In this document: piece by piece, positions 16,284 through 19,130 of the stretch
How positions within the stretch are numbered: position 1 is the stretch's first letter
Layout: every line of letters starts with the position of its first letter
Assembly: GCA_038880255.1 (NCBI GenBank)
Contig: JAVZSA010000022.1
Span: 1 to 19,130, forward strand
Origin: ARK-15 sp038880255
Lineage (GTDB): Archaea > Thermoplasmatota > Thermoplasmata > Thermoplasmatales > ARK-15
DNA: 19,130 nt
Direction of reading: 5' to 3'
Notes under the pieces: generated by a model
What the model saw: only the letters and a program-made list of their open reading frames with translations
Databases searched by the model: none
What the model was told of the DNA's origin: nothing
Program-made: the position numbers and the translations under genes

Positions 16284-19130
16284 ATGATGAAGGAAATTTC
16301 TACACGACTTAATTTTCCGGAAATGGAAAGAAACATTCTACAATATTGGGAAAAGGAAAATATTTTTGAAAAATTGAGACAAAGGAATATTGGTGGAAAA
16401 AAATTTACATTTCTTGAGGGCCCACCAACAGCAAATGGTCTCCCCCATTTAGGCCATGCACTAACAAGGGCTATGAAAGATGTTGTTTTAAGATACCACG
16501 CAATGAAGGGTGAAAATGTATATCCATGGATAGGTGGTTGGGATTGCCATGGATTACCAGTTGAACTTGAAGTTGAGAAATCCTTAAAAATTAATTCAAA
16601 AAAGGAAATTGAAAATTATGGGATAAAGAAATTCAATTTAAAGTGCAAGGAAAGTGTATTTAAATATAAAAAGGAATGGGAATGGATGACAAAAAGGATT
16701 GGATTTTGGATAGATCTAGAAAATGCATATGTAACAATGGAGGAAAAATATATTGAAAGTGTTTGGTGGGCATTGAAAAAAATGTGGGATATGAAATTAC
16801 TAGAAAAGGATTACAAAATTGTGCCCTATTGCCCAAGGTGTGGTACACCACTTTCCAGTCATGAGGTTTCTCAAGGTTATAGGGAGGTAGAGGATCCTTC
16901 AATTTATGTAAAATTTAAAGTTAAGGATGAAGATTCATATTTTCTAGTGTGGACAACAACACCCTGGACTTTACCATCAAATATGTTTTTGGCAGTAAAT
17001 GAAAATATAAATTATGTTTTGGTGGAAGAGAATGGAGAAAAATATTATGTTGCTGAAGCGGTAAGTTCAAAAATTTTTAAGAATTCAAAAGTCATCAAAA
17101 GAATGATTGGTAAAGAGTTGTTAGGGAAAGGATATATTAGGCCTATAGATACAATAAAATATGAAGGGAATGGTTTTTATGTTACTTCAGGGGACTTTGT
17201 TACAATTGATGAAGGTACAGGTATTGTACATATCGCCCCAGCATTTGGTGCTGATGATTTTGAAATAGGAAAAAGGGAGAATGTAAAGATTATAAACCCA
17301 GTGGATAGGGAGGGAAAATTTACCGAAGGCCTATGGAAGGGTAAATTTGTCAAAGAAGCTGATAGGGAAATAATATCATATTTGAAGAAAAGCGGTTTGT
17401 TATACAAATCTGAAAAAATTGTGCACACATATCCATTCTGTTGGAGATGTGGTACTCCTTTACTTTATTATCCCTTAGATACATGGTATGTAAAAGTCTC
17501 ATCTATGAGGGATAAACTAATAGAAAATAATAATAAAGTAAATTGGATCCCTGAACATTTAAGGGAAGGCAGATTTGGTAATTTTCTTACAGAGGCAAAG
17601 GACTGGGCCCTCAGTAGGGATAGGTATTGGGGAACACCATTACCAATATGGAAATGCAATGAAGGACATTATTTTGTGCCTTCAAGTTTCAGTGAACTTC
17701 TAGAAAAAAGTATCACAAAACCTGAATATTTTGAGCCACATAGACCTTGGGTGGATGAACTTATTGTAAAATGTCCCATATGTGGAAATGAAATGAAGAG
17801 GGAGCCATATGTGATAGACGTATGGTTCGATTCTGGGAGTGCAACATTTGCTCAATTTCATTATCCATATGAAAATAAAAAAGAATTTGATGAATTCTTT
17901 CCCGTTGATTTTATTACTGAAGGAATAGATCAAACCAGGGGATGGTTTTACACACTTCATGTTGTGAACAGCATACTTTTTAATTCAAATGCGTACAAAA
18001 ATGTACTTACCTTAGGTCTTGTTCTTAATGAAAAGGGTGAAAAAATGAGTAAAAGTAAGGGGGATGTGGTAGATCCTTTACAGTGGATGGAAAGCCTTGG
18101 TGCTGACGCAATTAGACTTTACATGTTCAGTATTCCCCCCTGGAGAGATAGAAGAATATCCGAACAACTTGTAAAGGATTATAGATCCAGAACAATAGAG
18201 ACATTATGGAATTCTTATGTATTCTTTAAAAATAATGCTAAACTTGATAATTTTATATTTGATGGCGGTGAAATAATAACCACTCTGGACTTTTGGATAA
18301 TTTCAAGGTTGAATTCCACAATTAAATGTATTATCGAAGGTATGGAAAGTTATGAAATAAATAAAGCTACAGAATGTATTGAAAAATTTATAGATGAACT
18401 AAGTAATTGGTATATAAGAAGATCGAGGAGAAGATTTTGGGAGGAAAAAATTACACCAGAAAAATTATCTGGTTACAGAACCCTTTTCATTGTTTTTAAG
18501 GACTTTACTAGAGCAATAGCACCCTTTGTTCCATTTATCTCAGAATATATATTTATGGATTTAACAGGTGAAGCTAGTGTTCATCTTTCCAAATATCCTA
18601 GTTATGATGAAAATCTTATAAACAAAGATCTTGAAAAGGAAATGGAAGTATTAATGAACATTGTTGAAATGGGAAGACGTACTAGACAAATCGCAAATAT
18701 AAAAGTAAGACAACCATTGCAATCTATGATAATAGTTACAACAGATGATAAAAAAATAAAAATAATAAAAGAAAATGAAGAAATAATAAAAGAAGAATTA
18801 AATATAAAAAATTTAGAATATTTAAGTGTTAACCCATATATTAAATATAAAGTAAAATTAAATCCTAATGTGGTTGGCCCAATAATTAAAGAAAAATTTA
18901 ATGATGTATTAAGAGAGATAGAAAAAATGGAAACAAAAAACCTCATTGAATCTATAAGAAAAGGAAAAGTGAATCTGTTAGGTTTTGAGTTACCTGCTGA
19001 GGCATTTACAATTGAAGAGGAAAATGATCCTTCAACTGTAATAGTTCATGGGAATGGTGTTGATGTAGTATTAAAAAAAGAAATAAATACTGAACTATTT
19101 TTTGAAGGATTGGCAAGGGAAATAGTGAGG
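16284..19130 (+). CDS. ileS: Isoleucyl-tRNA synthetase, C-terminus cut by window edge
   Basis: A class I synthetase that charges tRNA-Ile; 949 codons are present and the frame is open to the last base. Signature PPTANGLPHLGHA carries the HIGH motif as HLGH (residues 55-58). GWDCHGLPVE follows. The editing domain includes VWTTTPWTLPSN and GIVHIAPAFGADDF. Cysteine pairs CPRCG, CWRCG and CPICG probably bind zinc. WFDSGS is present, and KMSKS is intact at residues 587-591 (18042-18056). The final visible residues, EGLAREIVR, are typical of the C-terminal region of IleRS, so roughly the last 80-100 residues are missing. The start is one of two adjacent ATGs (16284 or 16287), consistent with a leaderless message. 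Confidence 0.96.
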   Translation, partial: MMKEISTRLNFPEMERNILQYWEKENIFEKLRQRNIGGKKFTFLEGPPTANGLPHLGHALTRAMKDVVLRYHAMKGENVYPWIGGWDCHGLPVELEVEKSLKINSKKEIENYGIKKFNLKCKESVFKYKKEWEWMTKRIGFWIDLENAYVTMEEKYIESVWWALKKMWDMKLLEKDYKIVPYCPRCGTPLSSHEVSQGYREVEDPSIYVKFKVKDEDSYFLVWTTTPWTLPSNMFLAVNENINYVLVEENGEKYYVAEAVSSKIFKNSKVIKRMIGKELLGKGYIRPIDTIKYEGNGFYVTSGDFVTIDEGTGIVHIAPAFGADDFEIGKRENVKIINPVDREGKFTEGLWKGKFVKEADREIISYLKKSGLLYKSEKIVHTYPFCWRCGTPLLYYPLDTWYVKVSSMRDKLIENNNKVNWIPEHLREGRFGNFLTEAKDWALSRDRYWGTPLPIWKCNEGHYFVPSSFSELLEKSITKPEYFEPHRPWVDELIVKCPICGNEMKREPYVIDVWFDSGSATFAQFHYPYENKKEFDEFFPVDFITEGIDQTRGWFYTLHVVNSILFNSNAYKNVLTLGLVLNEKGEKMSKSKGDVVDPLQWMESLGADAIRLYMFSIPPWRDRRISEQLVKDYRSRTIETLWNSYVFFKNNAKLDNFIFDGGEIITTLDFWIISRLNSTIKCIIEGMESYEINKATECIEKFIDELSNWYIRRSRRRFWEEKITPEKLSGYRTLFIVFKDFTRAIAPFVPFISEYIFMDLTGEASVHLSKYPSYDENLINKDLEKEMEVLMNIVEMGRRTRQIANIKVRQPLQSMIIVTTDDKKIKIIKENEEIIKEELNIKNLEYLSVNPYIKYKVKLNPNVVGPIIKEKFNDVLREIEKMETKNLIESIRKGKVNLLGFELPAEAFTIEEENDPSTVIVHGNGVDVVLKKEINTELFFEGLAREIVR

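Overview
This looks like a piece of an AT-rich archaeal chromosome, most likely from the Thermoplasmata (moderate confidence). Archaeal features are TATA boxes about 26 bp upstream of start codons, several apparently leaderless genes, archaeal/eukaryal-type primase large subunit, AK6/Fap7-type kinase, a fused ADP-forming acetyl-CoA synthetase, and archaeal 23S rRNA signatures. The pointers to Thermoplasmata are a bacterial-type HU protein (the HTa family of Thermoplasma) and a 23S rRNA gene with no 16S, 5S or tRNA next to it. By eye the protein genes are about 30-35% G+C, and a 60-base sample of the 23S gene is 55%. That is low for a hyperthermophile and fits a mesophile or moderate thermophile.

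Left region (1-4260, all minus strand): a tightly packed, probably co-transcribed cluster reading leftward. The order is DUF4129 membrane protein, small membrane-anchored helical protein, MoxR AAA+ ATPase, DUF58 protein, polytopic membrane protein, then a small ubiquitin-like ThiS/MoaD-type protein ending in Gly-Gly, and possibly one more gene cut by the window edge. A 72-bp divergent promoter region separates it from two plus-strand genes: an AK6/Fap7-like kinase and a CDP-alcohol phosphatidyltransferase (candidate archaetidylinositol-phosphate synthase).

Middle region (5403-9670): the primase large subunit gene (priL, minus strand) lies directly downstream of a complete 23S rRNA gene (minus strand, about 6489-9434). 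The ends of the 23S are brought together by a long inverted repeat. A structured leader and divergent promoters separate 23S from hisS.

Right region (9684-19130, mostly plus strand): hisS; ADP-forming acetyl-CoA synthetase followed 5 bp later by moaC; a convergent HU gene; an S66-family (LD-carboxypeptidase/MccF) serine peptidase with a leaderless promoter and a palindrome just upstream; citrate synthase; and ileS, which runs off the right edge. The theme is housekeeping: translation (23S, HisRS, IleRS, AK6), replication (PriL), chromatin (HU), membrane lipid, acetyl-CoA/citrate metabolism and molybdopterin. The least understood part is the MoxR/DUF58/DUF4129 cluster with its ubiquitin-like neighbour. 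I see no mobile elements, CRISPR arrays or intact tRNA genes.
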